From Prevotella sp. (lineage in GTDB: Bacteria; Bacteroidota; Bacteroidia; Bacteroidales; Bacteroidaceae), in assembly GCA_022778905.1 (NCBI GenBank), contig JALFRV010000156.1, positions 1 to 39,016 on the forward strand: a DNA stretch of 39,016 nt, given 5' to 3'. Made by a program: the position numbers and the translations under genes. The number at the start of each line of letters is the position of its first letter. Positions within the stretch are counted from its first letter, which is position 1. This document shows positions 9,484 to 18,448 of the stretch, piece after piece. The notes below the pieces were generated by a model, which worked only from the letters and a program-made list of their open reading frames with translations, had not been told where the DNA came from and did not search any database.

Positions 9484-11892
9484 TCACTCCTGCCTGATGT
9501 TGCGCACGGGATTCTCATTCGAGGCCACCCAGCTCTGCACGGCTACCGCGCCGAACGAGAAGAGCAGCACAAGGACTCCGGCGGCAGGGATCCACGGCCA
9601 CCACAGAATGCGATAACCGAACTGCGAGATCCAGTCCGCCATGAAATGGTACACGACGGGCGCGGCGATGACAAACGCAATGCCGACATAGGAGAGGAAC
9701 GACCGGATGAGCCGACTGCGGACCTGATTGACCGTCGAACCGAACACCTTGCGGATGGCGATCTCGCGTCGGCGCTGCTGGATGAAATAGGTTGACATGG
9801 CCACTAAACCGAGCATCGAGATGAGGATGGCCATGAAGGCAAACATCGAGACGATGTGCGACGTGCGCAGCTGGTCAGCAAAGGCCTCCTGAACTTGCTG
9901 GTCGACATAGCTGGCATCCCGTTCGGTCATCGCGGAGCGGAACACCCGGCGGTAGACACGCGCCACCTCATTGTAGCCCTCGACAAGGTCGCCTTCCATG
10001 CGGAGCGTGATCGTCCAGACGTATTTCGGCATCCGGCTGATGTAGATGATCATCGGATGGGCTTCGTTCTCGATGTTGCAGATGTGGAAATCGGCAAACT
10101 CGCCGCCATACTGGGCCGTATTAGGCACGCCATAGAACTCGAAGTCGGTGAAAAAAGTGCGCGGTGTCTTCGAGTGAGGGCTCATCCTGATGTCGCGGAG
10201 CGCCTGTGCGTTGAGATAAAACTTGCCGGCTTCCGCCTTCCCCCCATTCTTGAGGCGCAGCCCGAAGATATCGAAGAACTGCTCATCCGCGCAGAATATC
10301 TGGAAGCTGATCCCCTTCCCGCCGAAGAAGAAGGTGTTGTTGTTGCCGCCATCCGCCGGTGTTCCCATGGCAAAAGTCATGTTCCGGACAAAAGGCAGCC
10401 GGCTGACCTGCTGGGCGAAAGCAGCCATCGTGGCACTGTCACTTGATCCGTCGGGACTGATAGAGAGCAGCCGGTCGGTGGTGAACCCCATCGGCGCATG
10501 CACCAAGTGGCGGGTCTGATGGAGCATGATGCAGGCACAGGCGAGCATGGTGATGGTGATCACGTTCTGCAGGATGATGAAAACCTTGCTCAGCCGCATC
10601 TTCGTGATGCGTGCGAATGTGCCCCGCACCACCTCGACCGGCTTGGCCCGGGAGATGATCACGGCCGGGATGGCGCCCGAGAGGAGGCCTATGAGCACGA
10701 TGCCTGCCACCAACGCGAAGGCCGTCGACGGGCGCAGCAGCACCTGAAGATCAATCTTCGTGCCGAGCATCGTGCCGAATGCGGGTGCCAGAGCAGCAGT
10801 CATGCCGCAGCTTAGGATGAAGGAGAGCAGGCAGAGCACCACACTCTCGAGCATCAGCCGCACACGGACGGTCCACCGCTGTGCACCGAAGAGGCGCCGG
10901 GTGGCCATTTCGCGGGCCCGGCGGGATGAGAGTGCCACGGTGAGATTGATGTAGTTGATCACCGCAAAGAGCAGGATGACAAGCGCGACGGCCCCCAGTA
11001 TGTTGACCAAGAGGGCATCTCCACGGCGCGTGTTGCCCTGAGTCGACGGCACGCGGCTCAGATACAGACGGCTCAGCGGGGTGACACTGGCCTGGCAGGG
11101 CCATTCCTTGTTGTTGAAAGAGTCCCAGAACGAATGGAAGAAAGCGGTGAGCTCCTTCTCCCGTCCCTTGAAGGTGTGGCCCTCGCGCAGGAGCAGGAAG
11201 ACGCTCGAACCGGTGAAGTTGATGCTCCCGTGACGGAATCCCTCATCCGTGTTGGCATAGTTTCCGTAACGCTCGTTGTAGAAATTGACGATCGCGTCGG
11301 GCCGCTTGAAGATGCTGTTGTCGAAGTCAGCCACCACGGCAGTGACACGGAAGCGCAGCGTGTCACGGCAGACCACGGTCTGTCCCAACGCTTTGCGCCC
11401 GCCAAAGAGCTGACGCGCCAAACTCTCAGACAGCACGATGCCGCCCCGATCGTCAAGACAGGTGGCCGGATCGCCCTCTACAAACGGTGTCTCGAACATG
11501 TCGAAGAAAGTGGAGTCGGCCAGCATGAGATCGCATTTCAGGAACTCCGTGCCGTGATGGACGCGCACCCGGTCGAAGCAGAGACCGCATGAGTTCTCTA
11601 TCTCGGGATATCTCTGGCGCAGGTAGGTTTGCACAATGTGATGGATTCCTTCTACGGGCGCCTCTCCCTCAAACTGCACCCCCAAGGCCTCAATGCGGTC
11701 TGCATGACGGTAATGACGGTCGACCGCACGCTCCTGCCAGATGTAGACGCCGATCAGCAGCACGAACATCAGCGAGACCGAGAGCCCGAACACGTTGATC
11801 GCCGTATAGGCCCGGTTGCGCGAGAGGAATGTAAAGTAAGCCCTGAAATCAAACTGTTGCTTCATATCTGTATGTTTTTTGTCGTTATTCAT
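9484..11892 (-). CDS. Large FtsX/MacB-type ABC transporter permease (second in operon); start may be the internal Met at 11865
   Basis: 802 aa; YFTFLSRNRAYTAINVFGLSVSL, QQRRREIAIRKVFGST, NENPVRNIRQE. Confidence 0.9.
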   Translation of the reverse strand: MNNDKKHTDMKQQFDFRAYFTFLSRNRAYTAINVFGLSVSLMFVLLIGVYIWQERAVDRHYRHADRIEALGVQFEGEAPVEGIHHIVQTYLRQRYPEIENSCGLCFDRVRVHHGTEFLKCDLMLADSTFFDMFETPFVEGDPATCLDDRGGIVLSESLARQLFGGRKALGQTVVCRDTLRFRVTAVVADFDNSIFKRPDAIVNFYNERYGNYANTDEGFRHGSINFTGSSVFLLLREGHTFKGREKELTAFFHSFWDSFNNKEWPCQASVTPLSRLYLSRVPSTQGNTRRGDALLVNILGAVALVILLFAVINYINLTVALSSRRAREMATRRLFGAQRWTVRVRLMLESVVLCLLSFILSCGMTAALAPAFGTMLGTKIDLQVLLRPSTAFALVAGIVLIGLLSGAIPAVIISRAKPVEVVRGTFARITKMRLSKVFIILQNVITITMLACACIMLHQTRHLVHAPMGFTTDRLLSISPDGSSDSATMAAFAQQVSRLPFVRNMTFAMGTPADGGNNNTFFFGGKGISFQIFCADEQFFDIFGLRLKNGGKAEAGKFYLNAQALRDIRMSPHSKTPRTFFTDFEFYGVPNTAQYGGEFADFHICNIENEAHPMIIYISRMPKYVWTITLRMEGDLVEGYNEVARVYRRVFRSAMTERDASYVDQQVQEAFADQLRTSHIVSMFAFMAILISMLGLVAMSTYFIQQRRREIAIRKVFGSTVNQVRSRLIRSFLSYVGIAFVIAAPVVYHFMADWISQFGYRILWWPWIPAAGVLVLLFSFGAVAVQSWVASNENPVRNIRQE

Positions 11893-11943
11893 GATCGGTT
11901 CCGGCCGGCCGGAGACATTTTCCCGGCTGCCCGGCCGGTTGCC

Positions 11944-14289
11944 TCACTCCTGCCTGATGTTGCGCACGGGATTCTCATTCGAGGCCACCCAGCTCTGCAC
12001 GGCTACCGCGCCGAACGAGAAAAGCAGCACCAAGGCACCCGCCACAAGGACCCACGGCCACCATGAGATGCGGTAAGCGTAAGCCGTGATCCACCGGTTC
12101 ACCAAGTACCAGATGACAGGTAAGCTGATGACAAAGGCGACGGCCACATAGGCAAGGAACGAACGGACGAGGCGCCTCCGGACCTGATCGCCGGTCGAAC
12201 CGAACACCTTGCGGATGGCGATCTCGCGCCGGCGCTGCTGGATGAAGTAGGTGGACATGGCCACAAGGCCCAGCATCGAGATGAGGACGGCGACGAAGGA
12301 GAAGATGGTGAGGATGCGGATGATGCGCGTCTTTTCCTTATACACCGCTGCGATCTGCTGCGTCAGGTAGGGCGACTCCTGTGTCAGGTCCTCCTGATAG
12401 ACCTTTCTGTAGGCGTCCTGTACCTGCCTGTAGGCTTCCTCCTCATCGCCCTCGACCCTGATGAGCACGCTTCCGATCATGTCATTGGAAAACAGTTGGT
12501 CTAACTGATAGACCACGGTGACCTGCGGGGCACCGCTTTCCATGTCGATGGTGTAGAGGTGGAAGTCATCCACAACGCCGCTGATGGGCGTCAGGTCATA
12601 GTTCTCGTTGTAGCGGAAGGAGCGCACTCCGGGCTGCAGCTGCATGGTGGAGAAGAAGTTGGGGGAAACGTAGACTTCGACAGAGTCGCCCTGCGAGAAC
12701 TGCTTCCGCACGTTGATGCCCAACAAGGAGAGGTAATCCTTGTCGGCATAGAACCGCTGACAGCGCACCGCTTTCTGGCCGATGTAGGCCATCTGGTTGA
12801 ATCCGCCGCGCAGCGGGGAGCACAGACAGAGCGACACTTGCCTGACGGGGGTGAGCTGGAGCAATGTCTGCTTGAAGAGATTGGCCTTGCGCGCGTCGCG
12901 CGGCACATCGATCTCCATGACGTGCTCCGTGTCGTAGCCTAACGGAGCCGTGACGAGATGGCGGATCTGGCGGCTGCCGATCATGGCCAGGGCGATGAAG
13001 ACGATGGTGATGATGTTCTGCACCACGATGAAGACCTTGCTGAAACGCATCTTCGTCTGATGGTGGAAGGTGCCCCTGACGACATCGATCGGCTTCACCC
13101 GCGACTGTATGGCGGCCGGCAGGAGGCCTGCAAGCAGACCCACGAAGAGCACGAAGAGCACCAACAGGAGCAGGTTGACAGGACCGGCCAAGGAGCCGAT
13201 CGTGATCTCCGTATCCAACAAGCGGCAGGCATAGGGGATGAATGCCCAGGCCAAGAAGACGGAAATGAGCACCGAGCAGAAGCACAGGATGACGCTCTCG
13301 ATGACCAGCCGCAGGACGATGTCACGCTTCTGGCTGCCCATCAGTCTGCGTGTGGCCATTTCCTTGGAACGGCTCCCTGAGAGCGCCACCGTGAGATTGA
13401 TGTAGTTCATCACGGAGAATATGAGGATGACAATGCCTGCCAGAAAGGCGAGAAAAACCAATCCCGGACGGCCGCGCTTGCAGACATTCGAATTGTAAGA
13501 GGAGAAATAGGTCTCGCTGAAAGGAATGAGCCGGAACGTGCAGTCCATGTGGAAAGTTTCGTGATAGATCTTCTGCAGGATGCCGTTGATATTGGCTTCC
13601 AAAGACCGGATATCCGTTCCGGGCTTCAAGCGCAGCACCACATCGGGATCGCCGAAATTGCCTCCGATGTCGAAAAACCATGGAATGCGGTCGCGCAAGA
13701 GCTCGTATCGGCCGATGATATCACAGTCGGGGAGCGACGTGTCGCGCATTTCGTCGAAGACGCCCTTCACATACACTTTCTTGTTTTCACACGTCAGCAC
13801 CTTCCCCATGGCCTCTCCGTCATGGAATAACTGCCGGGCTAAGCGGCGCGAGATGACCACGTCGGTCAGGCTGTTCAATGCCGTCGAAGCGTCGCCTTCG
13901 ATGAGCTGTCGGCCGAAGATGGCATGGAAGGTGGAGTCGGTGTACAGCATCGTGACCTTGACATTCTCCTCATCGGCGGTCGTCACGTGTTGTTCGCGGT
14001 TGACATGCAAGGCACATCCTTCCCCGATCTGCGGCAACTGTTTCTGCAACACCTTGATGATCTCGCGCGAAGATCCGCTGATCCGATCGGACGAAACATC
14101 GCAGCCAAGCACATACAGGCGTTCAACGCCGGGGATATCCTTGTCGATTCCGGTCTCCCGAAGATAGTAAAGGGCGATCAGGATGACAAAGGCGAAGCTG
14201 ACCGAGAGGCCGAACACGTTGATAGCCGCATAGGCCTTGTTGCGCGAGAGGAACGTGAAATAAGACTTTAAGTTGAACAGTTGTTTCAT
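11944..14289 (-). CDS. Large FtsX/MacB-type ABC transporter permease (first in operon)
   Basis: 781 aa; YFTFLSRNKAYAAINVFGLSVSFAFV, QQRRREIAIRKVFGSTGDQ, NENPVRNIRQE; overlaps the HlyD gene by 4 bp. Confidence 0.92.
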   Translation of the reverse strand: MKQLFNLKSYFTFLSRNKAYAAINVFGLSVSFAFVILIALYYLRETGIDKDIPGVERLYVLGCDVSSDRISGSSREIIKVLQKQLPQIGEGCALHVNREQHVTTADEENVKVTMLYTDSTFHAIFGRQLIEGDASTALNSLTDVVISRRLARQLFHDGEAMGKVLTCENKKVYVKGVFDEMRDTSLPDCDIIGRYELLRDRIPWFFDIGGNFGDPDVVLRLKPGTDIRSLEANINGILQKIYHETFHMDCTFRLIPFSETYFSSYNSNVCKRGRPGLVFLAFLAGIVILIFSVMNYINLTVALSGSRSKEMATRRLMGSQKRDIVLRLVIESVILCFCSVLISVFLAWAFIPYACRLLDTEITIGSLAGPVNLLLLVLFVLFVGLLAGLLPAAIQSRVKPIDVVRGTFHHQTKMRFSKVFIVVQNIITIVFIALAMIGSRQIRHLVTAPLGYDTEHVMEIDVPRDARKANLFKQTLLQLTPVRQVSLCLCSPLRGGFNQMAYIGQKAVRCQRFYADKDYLSLLGINVRKQFSQGDSVEVYVSPNFFSTMQLQPGVRSFRYNENYDLTPISGVVDDFHLYTIDMESGAPQVTVVYQLDQLFSNDMIGSVLIRVEGDEEEAYRQVQDAYRKVYQEDLTQESPYLTQQIAAVYKEKTRIIRILTIFSFVAVLISMLGLVAMSTYFIQQRRREIAIRKVFGSTGDQVRRRLVRSFLAYVAVAFVISLPVIWYLVNRWITAYAYRISWWPWVLVAGALVLLFSFGAVAVQSWVASNENPVRNIRQE

Positions 14290-15539
14290 TGCAATACCAA
14301 TATTTCGTTGTCTTTATAGCTTTCATAACCGCTCACGATGACCTTCTCGCCAGGCTGGAGACCCTCGAGGACCTCGTAATACTGCGGGTTCTGGCGACCG
14401 ATGCGGATGCGGCGGCGATAGGCCTTGTCACCTTTCTTGTCGAGAACGAATATCCATTGACCGCCCGTGACGCTGTAGAACGTGCCCTTGGGGATGATGA
14501 CGGCCTGCTTGGCCTCGCCCAATTGCAGATCGACATAATAGGTCTGTCCGGTCCGGATGTTGCGCGGACGCGCACCGCGGAACACGAAATCGATCTTGAA
14601 ACGGCCGTCGCGCACCTCCGGATAGACCTTGCGGACGGTGAGACTGTACTTCTTTCCGTTCTGCTCAAACGTCGCGCTGAGACCGGAATGGACACGGTCG
14701 ATGTAGTGTTCGTCGACCTGCGCCTGGACCTTATAGTCGCTCAGGTCGTTGATGACACCGATTTTCTGTCCGGGCGCGATGTTCTGTCCGAGTTCGACAT
14801 CCAACAGCCCGACCTCGCCCTCGATCGCCGAGCGCACCTCGAGGCGGGCTTTCCGCTCGCGTACAAGCATCACATTGCGCTGCATGGACTGCAGGTTGTC
14901 GGCCATCTGATCCATCTGCGCGCGCCGCAGTTGGGCATCTTTCTTCAGCCGCTGCTGTATGAGGACGTTCTTCTTCACAGCCAGCTCATAGTCTTCCTTG
15001 GCCTTCAGATACTCCTCCCGGCTGTTGAGCTGCTCGCGCTGCAGCGATTCCTGATGGCCGAAGCTGCGCTTCTTGGCCTGGACATCCATCTCCAGCTGGG
15101 CCGCTTCGTTGCGGTTGTTGAGCTGATCCTGCTCCATGGAGATCTGCGTATTGCGCAGCATGTTCTGCTTCTCGGCCAGTTCGCTTTCGGCATTGAGTAT
15201 CTCTAAGTCGAGATTACTGTTGCTCAGGCGGATCAGGACGTCCCCTTTGTGCACGTGAGCGCCTTCTTCCACGACCTTCTGCATGACCACTCCACCCTCC
15301 TCCGGGCTGATCTGGACCACGGAGATGGGCACTACGCTGCCGTCAACCGACACATAATCGTCAAACTGGGCACGACTGACGTCGCCGATGCTCAATCCTC
15401 TGCGCTCCACTTTCAGCGTCGACGAGAAATTGGAAAGAGCCAGCCACAGCAGGGCCGCGATGATGACGGCGGCGCCTGCGATCCACAACCAATACTTCCG
15501 GGGTATCCAATACTTTTTCTGTTTTATTTCAATGTCCAT
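14286..15539 (-). CDS. HlyD/MacA-type periplasmic adaptor subunit
   Basis: Single N-terminal TM, coiled-coil hairpin, GEVGLLDVELGQNIAPGQKIGVINDL lipoyl-like segment, RTGQTYYVDLQLG. Confidence 0.92.
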   Translation of the reverse strand: MDIEIKQKKYWIPRKYWLWIAGAAVIIAALLWLALSNFSSTLKVERRGLSIGDVSRAQFDDYVSVDGSVVPISVVQISPEEGGVVMQKVVEEGAHVHKGDVLIRLSNSNLDLEILNAESELAEKQNMLRNTQISMEQDQLNNRNEAAQLEMDVQAKKRSFGHQESLQREQLNSREEYLKAKEDYELAVKKNVLIQQRLKKDAQLRRAQMDQMADNLQSMQRNVMLVRERKARLEVRSAIEGEVGLLDVELGQNIAPGQKIGVINDLSDYKVQAQVDEHYIDRVHSGLSATFEQNGKKYSLTVRKVYPEVRDGRFKIDFVFRGARPRNIRTGQTYYVDLQLGEAKQAVIIPKGTFYSVTGGQWIFVLDKKGDKAYRRRIRIGRQNPQYYEVLEGLQPGEKVIVSGYESYKDNEILVLQ

Positions 15540-16855
15540 AGCGGTTCACCTTTATAATAGTTCACAAGTTTCTGTTTCAACACGAGCAACATCTGCATCT
15601 GGAGCAGCCGGATGCGGCTCTCGAGGAGCGTGCGGGCAGCAGCGTGGAGGTCGAAGGTCGAGAGCATTCCCTCCTCATACTTGCGGCGGCTGAGGTGCCA
15701 GGCCAGCGAGTCGGCCTCGGTCTTGCGCTCCATCTGCACCAGCTCGCGCGCATAGCCGTCACGGTCCATCACCGCCTGCGCAATATCGTCATGCAACCGG
15801 CGGCGCGTCTCTTCCACACGGACCTGCGCCAGCTCATAGTCGGCCTTCGCACGGCGTGCCTTCCGATAGGCCGAAGGCGTGAAGACGGGGATGGAAAGGG
15901 CAAGGTAGACGTATTCACCCCTGTTGTTCCTGAACTGGGAAGCAAATGACGACACCTCGCCCTGCATAGAGAGATTCTTATAGAAATTGGTTGCCACGCC
16001 GGCTCCGACGGAGAGTCGCGGCAGCAGACCGGCCCGCTGGATATGCCAGTTGAGCCGGGCGTTGGCTTCATTGTATTCGTCCGCCTTGACCGCAGGCGAC
16101 AGTTGGCAGAACGACTGATAGATACTGCCGGCCACATCGACCGCTTCCGTCGCCTCCACTGCGTCAAATGCAGCCGCGTCGAGACACAGCGAGTCGGCCG
16201 AGGGATAGTTCATGGCCGACTTGAGAGCCAGCAACGCCTGCCGCGCCTGATTCTGTTGGTGGAGCAGGTTGTAGTCATCCTCGGCCACCTGGCTCTCCAA
16301 TTGGGCCACGTCGGGACGGCTCTTCTCGCCCAGTTCGAACAGTCGCTGCGTCTTATGGAGCAGTGCCCGCGAGTCGGCCAGCTTCTGCTCGGCCAGCGAG
16401 ATGCTGCGTTGGGCATAGACGGCATCGACATACTTGCCCATCACCTCGATGGCCTTGTCATCCTGCACCTTCTGCATGGCGTTGGCGGAGTTGGCCTTTG
16501 CAATCCTCGCCTGACGGAACGCGTTGATCGTCTGGCCCCCGTCGAAAAGCGGCAGCGATGCGTTGAGCTGATAATAGTTATTGAACGTCGTCACGTTGTT
16601 GTACGTGTTCGTCTCCGGATCGATGTTTCGGCCCCAGTTGTACTGGGCACTCACCTGCGCCTCCACGGTGGGGAGGAAGTTCAGGACGGCCGTCCGGTAG
16701 TCGCTGTTGGCCTGCCGCGACTCGATCCGCTGACGCCGGACGTCGGCCGAGTGGACTACGGCGTACTGCATGCACTGCTCCATCGTCCATCGCGTCTGGG
16801 CGGAAAGGGAAGCCCCGGCCATGCAAATCAGAATGAGATTGATTGTTCGTTTCAT
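15524..16855 (-). CDS. TolC-family outer membrane efflux protein
   Basis: Signal peptide MKRTINLILICMAGASLSAQ; WTMEQCMQYAVVHS, LNASLPLFDGGQT, LALSIPVFTPSAYRKARRAKADY; ATG at 16855 chosen over the ORF-track start. Confidence 0.92.
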   Translation of the reverse strand: MKRTINLILICMAGASLSAQTRWTMEQCMQYAVVHSADVRRQRIESRQANSDYRTAVLNFLPTVEAQVSAQYNWGRNIDPETNTYNNVTTFNNYYQLNASLPLFDGGQTINAFRQARIAKANSANAMQKVQDDKAIEVMGKYVDAVYAQRSISLAEQKLADSRALLHKTQRLFELGEKSRPDVAQLESQVAEDDYNLLHQQNQARQALLALKSAMNYPSADSLCLDAAAFDAVEATEAVDVAGSIYQSFCQLSPAVKADEYNEANARLNWHIQRAGLLPRLSVGAGVATNFYKNLSMQGEVSSFASQFRNNRGEYVYLALSIPVFTPSAYRKARRAKADYELAQVRVEETRRRLHDDIAQAVMDRDGYARELVQMERKTEADSLAWHLSRRKYEEGMLSTFDLHAAARTLLESRIRLLQMQMLLVLKQKLVNYYKGEPLWTLK

Positions 16856-16869
16856 ATACTCAGGATGCT

Positions 16870-16886
16870 TGCCAAACCCGTGCCAA
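16870..16886 (-). promoter_or_regulatory. Candidate sigma-54 promoter (-24 TTGGCACG, -12 TGGCA)
   Basis: Minus strand TTGGCACGGGTTTGGCA; GG and GC exactly 10 bp apart; the only GG-N10-GC on the minus strand of this intergenic region; -12 box deviates from TTGCA. Confidence 0.55.
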
Positions 16887-16936
16887 AACCATAACTTGCA
16901 CGCATTCAACACCTTACGACAAAAGGCCCCTCGCAT

Positions 16937-16980
16937 GAGTGTCCAAAAAGTGGACACCCCCGCCTAAATATTGGACACTC
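16937..16980. promoter_or_regulatory. Candidate response-regulator operator/UAS: GAGTGTCCAA-N24-TTGGACACTC with an internal TGGACAC half-site
   Basis: Perfect 10-bp inverted repeat; GTGTCCA-aaaag-TGGACAC at 16939-16957 and TGGACAC again at 16972, 21 bp from the copy at 16951. Confidence 0.75.
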
Positions 16981-17063
16981 GAGGCAGAGGCTGAAACATT
17001 TCGTCTCTCCCGCATTTTCAGCAAAAACAAGGGGCAGGGTTAGGTCATTCAATTGAAAATCAT

Positions 17064-17071
17064 TATTTTTG
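17064..17071 (+). promoter_or_regulatory. Bacteroidota -7 box TATTTTTG upstream of the sigma-54 response regulator
   Basis: Matches TAnnTTTG; lies 18 bp before the ATG at 17089. Confidence 0.5.
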
Positions 17072-17088
17072 CAGACAAAGAAAAAACC

Positions 17089-18414
17089 ATGACCAAACAA
17101 GGAACCCTGCTCGTCGTCGACGATAACCGTAACATCCTGACCACCGTCAAGATGCTCATGGAACCGCATTTTGCCAAGATCGTCACCATTGCCAATCCGA
17201 ACAACATCCCCGCCCGGCTGCGGGAGGACAAGCCCGACGTCGTTCTGCTCGACATGAACTTCCAAAGCGGCACCAACAATGGCAACGAGGGGCTCTACTG
17301 GCTGCGTGAGATCCGGCAGCAACAGCCACAGACACAGGTGGTCTTGTTCACCGCCTACGCCGACATCGAGCTTGCCGTGACGGGCATCAAGGATGGGGCC
17401 GCCGACTTCATCGTCAAGCCCTTCGACAACCAGAAGATGACGGAGACGCTGCTCAACGCCTCTCACAAAGTGACGAAACGCACGCCGGCGAAAGACCAGG
17501 GCAACATGGTCTGGGGCGAAAGTGCGGTGATGGACGATCTGAAAGTGATGGTCGAGAAGGTGGCCGGCACGGATGCGAACATCCTGATCACAGGCGAAAA
17601 CGGCACCGGAAAGGAAGTGCTGGCCAACGAGATCCATCGCCTCTCCAACCGACGGCAGGCAAGGATGATGCCCATAGACATGGGGGCGATTACGGAGACG
17701 CTGTTCGAGAGCGAGCTGTTCGGCCACATGAAAGGGGCCTTCACGGACGCGAAGGCCGACAAGCCGGGCAAGTTCGAGCTTGCAGAGGGCGGCACGCTCT
17801 TCCTCGACGAGATCGGAAACCTTTCCTACAACCTGCAGGCGAAACTGCTGACAGCCCTCCAACGGCGCACCATCGTGCGCGTGGGCGGATCCCGCCCCAT
17901 TCCGATCGACGTCCGACTGATCTGCGCCACCAACCGCGACCTGCAGCAGATGGTCCGCGAGGGGACATTCCGCGAGGACCTGCTCTATCGCATCAACACC
18001 ATCCACCTGCATCTCCCCGCCCTCCGCGAGCGGCCCGGCGACGCCATACGCTTAGCCCGCATCTTCCTCGACCGATACGCCGGCATCTACAACAAGACGG
18101 ACATGCACTTCTCGACGGACGCCGAACAGAAGATCGGCGCAATGCCCTGGTATGGCAACATCCGCGAACTGCAGCACGCCGTGGAGAAAGCCGTCATCCT
18201 CAGCGACGGCCTCACGATCCGACCCGATGACATTGACGGCGACATGCAGGTCCGCCCCAAACCGCTCGAAGCCGTGCAGACGCTCGACGAGATGGAGCAG
18301 CAGCTCATCGCGAAGACCATCCGCGACTGCGACGGAAACCTCTCACAGGTGGCGTCGACCTTAGGGATCTCGCGCCAGACACTATACAACAAGATCAAAC
18401 GCTACGGACTCTGA
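17089..18414 (+). CDS. NtrC-family sigma-54-dependent response regulator
   Basis: Receiver LLVVDDNRNI...VVLLDMNF...FTAY...KPF; AAA+ Walker A TGENGTGKE, GAFTDA sigma-54 loop, GTLFLDEIGNL; Fis HTH LSQVASTLGISRQTLYNKIKRYGL. Confidence 0.96.
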   Translation: MTKQGTLLVVDDNRNILTTVKMLMEPHFAKIVTIANPNNIPARLREDKPDVVLLDMNFQSGTNNGNEGLYWLREIRQQQPQTQVVLFTAYADIELAVTGIKDGAADFIVKPFDNQKMTETLLNASHKVTKRTPAKDQGNMVWGESAVMDDLKVMVEKVAGTDANILITGENGTGKEVLANEIHRLSNRRQARMMPIDMGAITETLFESELFGHMKGAFTDAKADKPGKFELAEGGTLFLDEIGNLSYNLQAKLLTALQRRTIVRVGGSRPIPIDVRLICATNRDLQQMVREGTFREDLLYRINTIHLHLPALRERPGDAIRLARIFLDRYAGIYNKTDMHFSTDAEQKIGAMPWYGNIRELQHAVEKAVILSDGLTIRPDDIDGDMQVRPKPLEAVQTLDEMEQQLIAKTIRDCDGNLSQVASTLGISRQTLYNKIKRYGL

Positions 18415-18448
18415 CACCCGCAGACCTCACCGCTCACAACGCCTGCCC

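Noticed and set aside
14289-15206. 305-aa plus-strand ORF
   Set aside because: Antisense shadow of the HlyD-type adaptor.
16906-18012. 368-aa minus-strand ORF
   Set aside because: Antisense shadow of the sigma-54 regulator; also covers the operator region.
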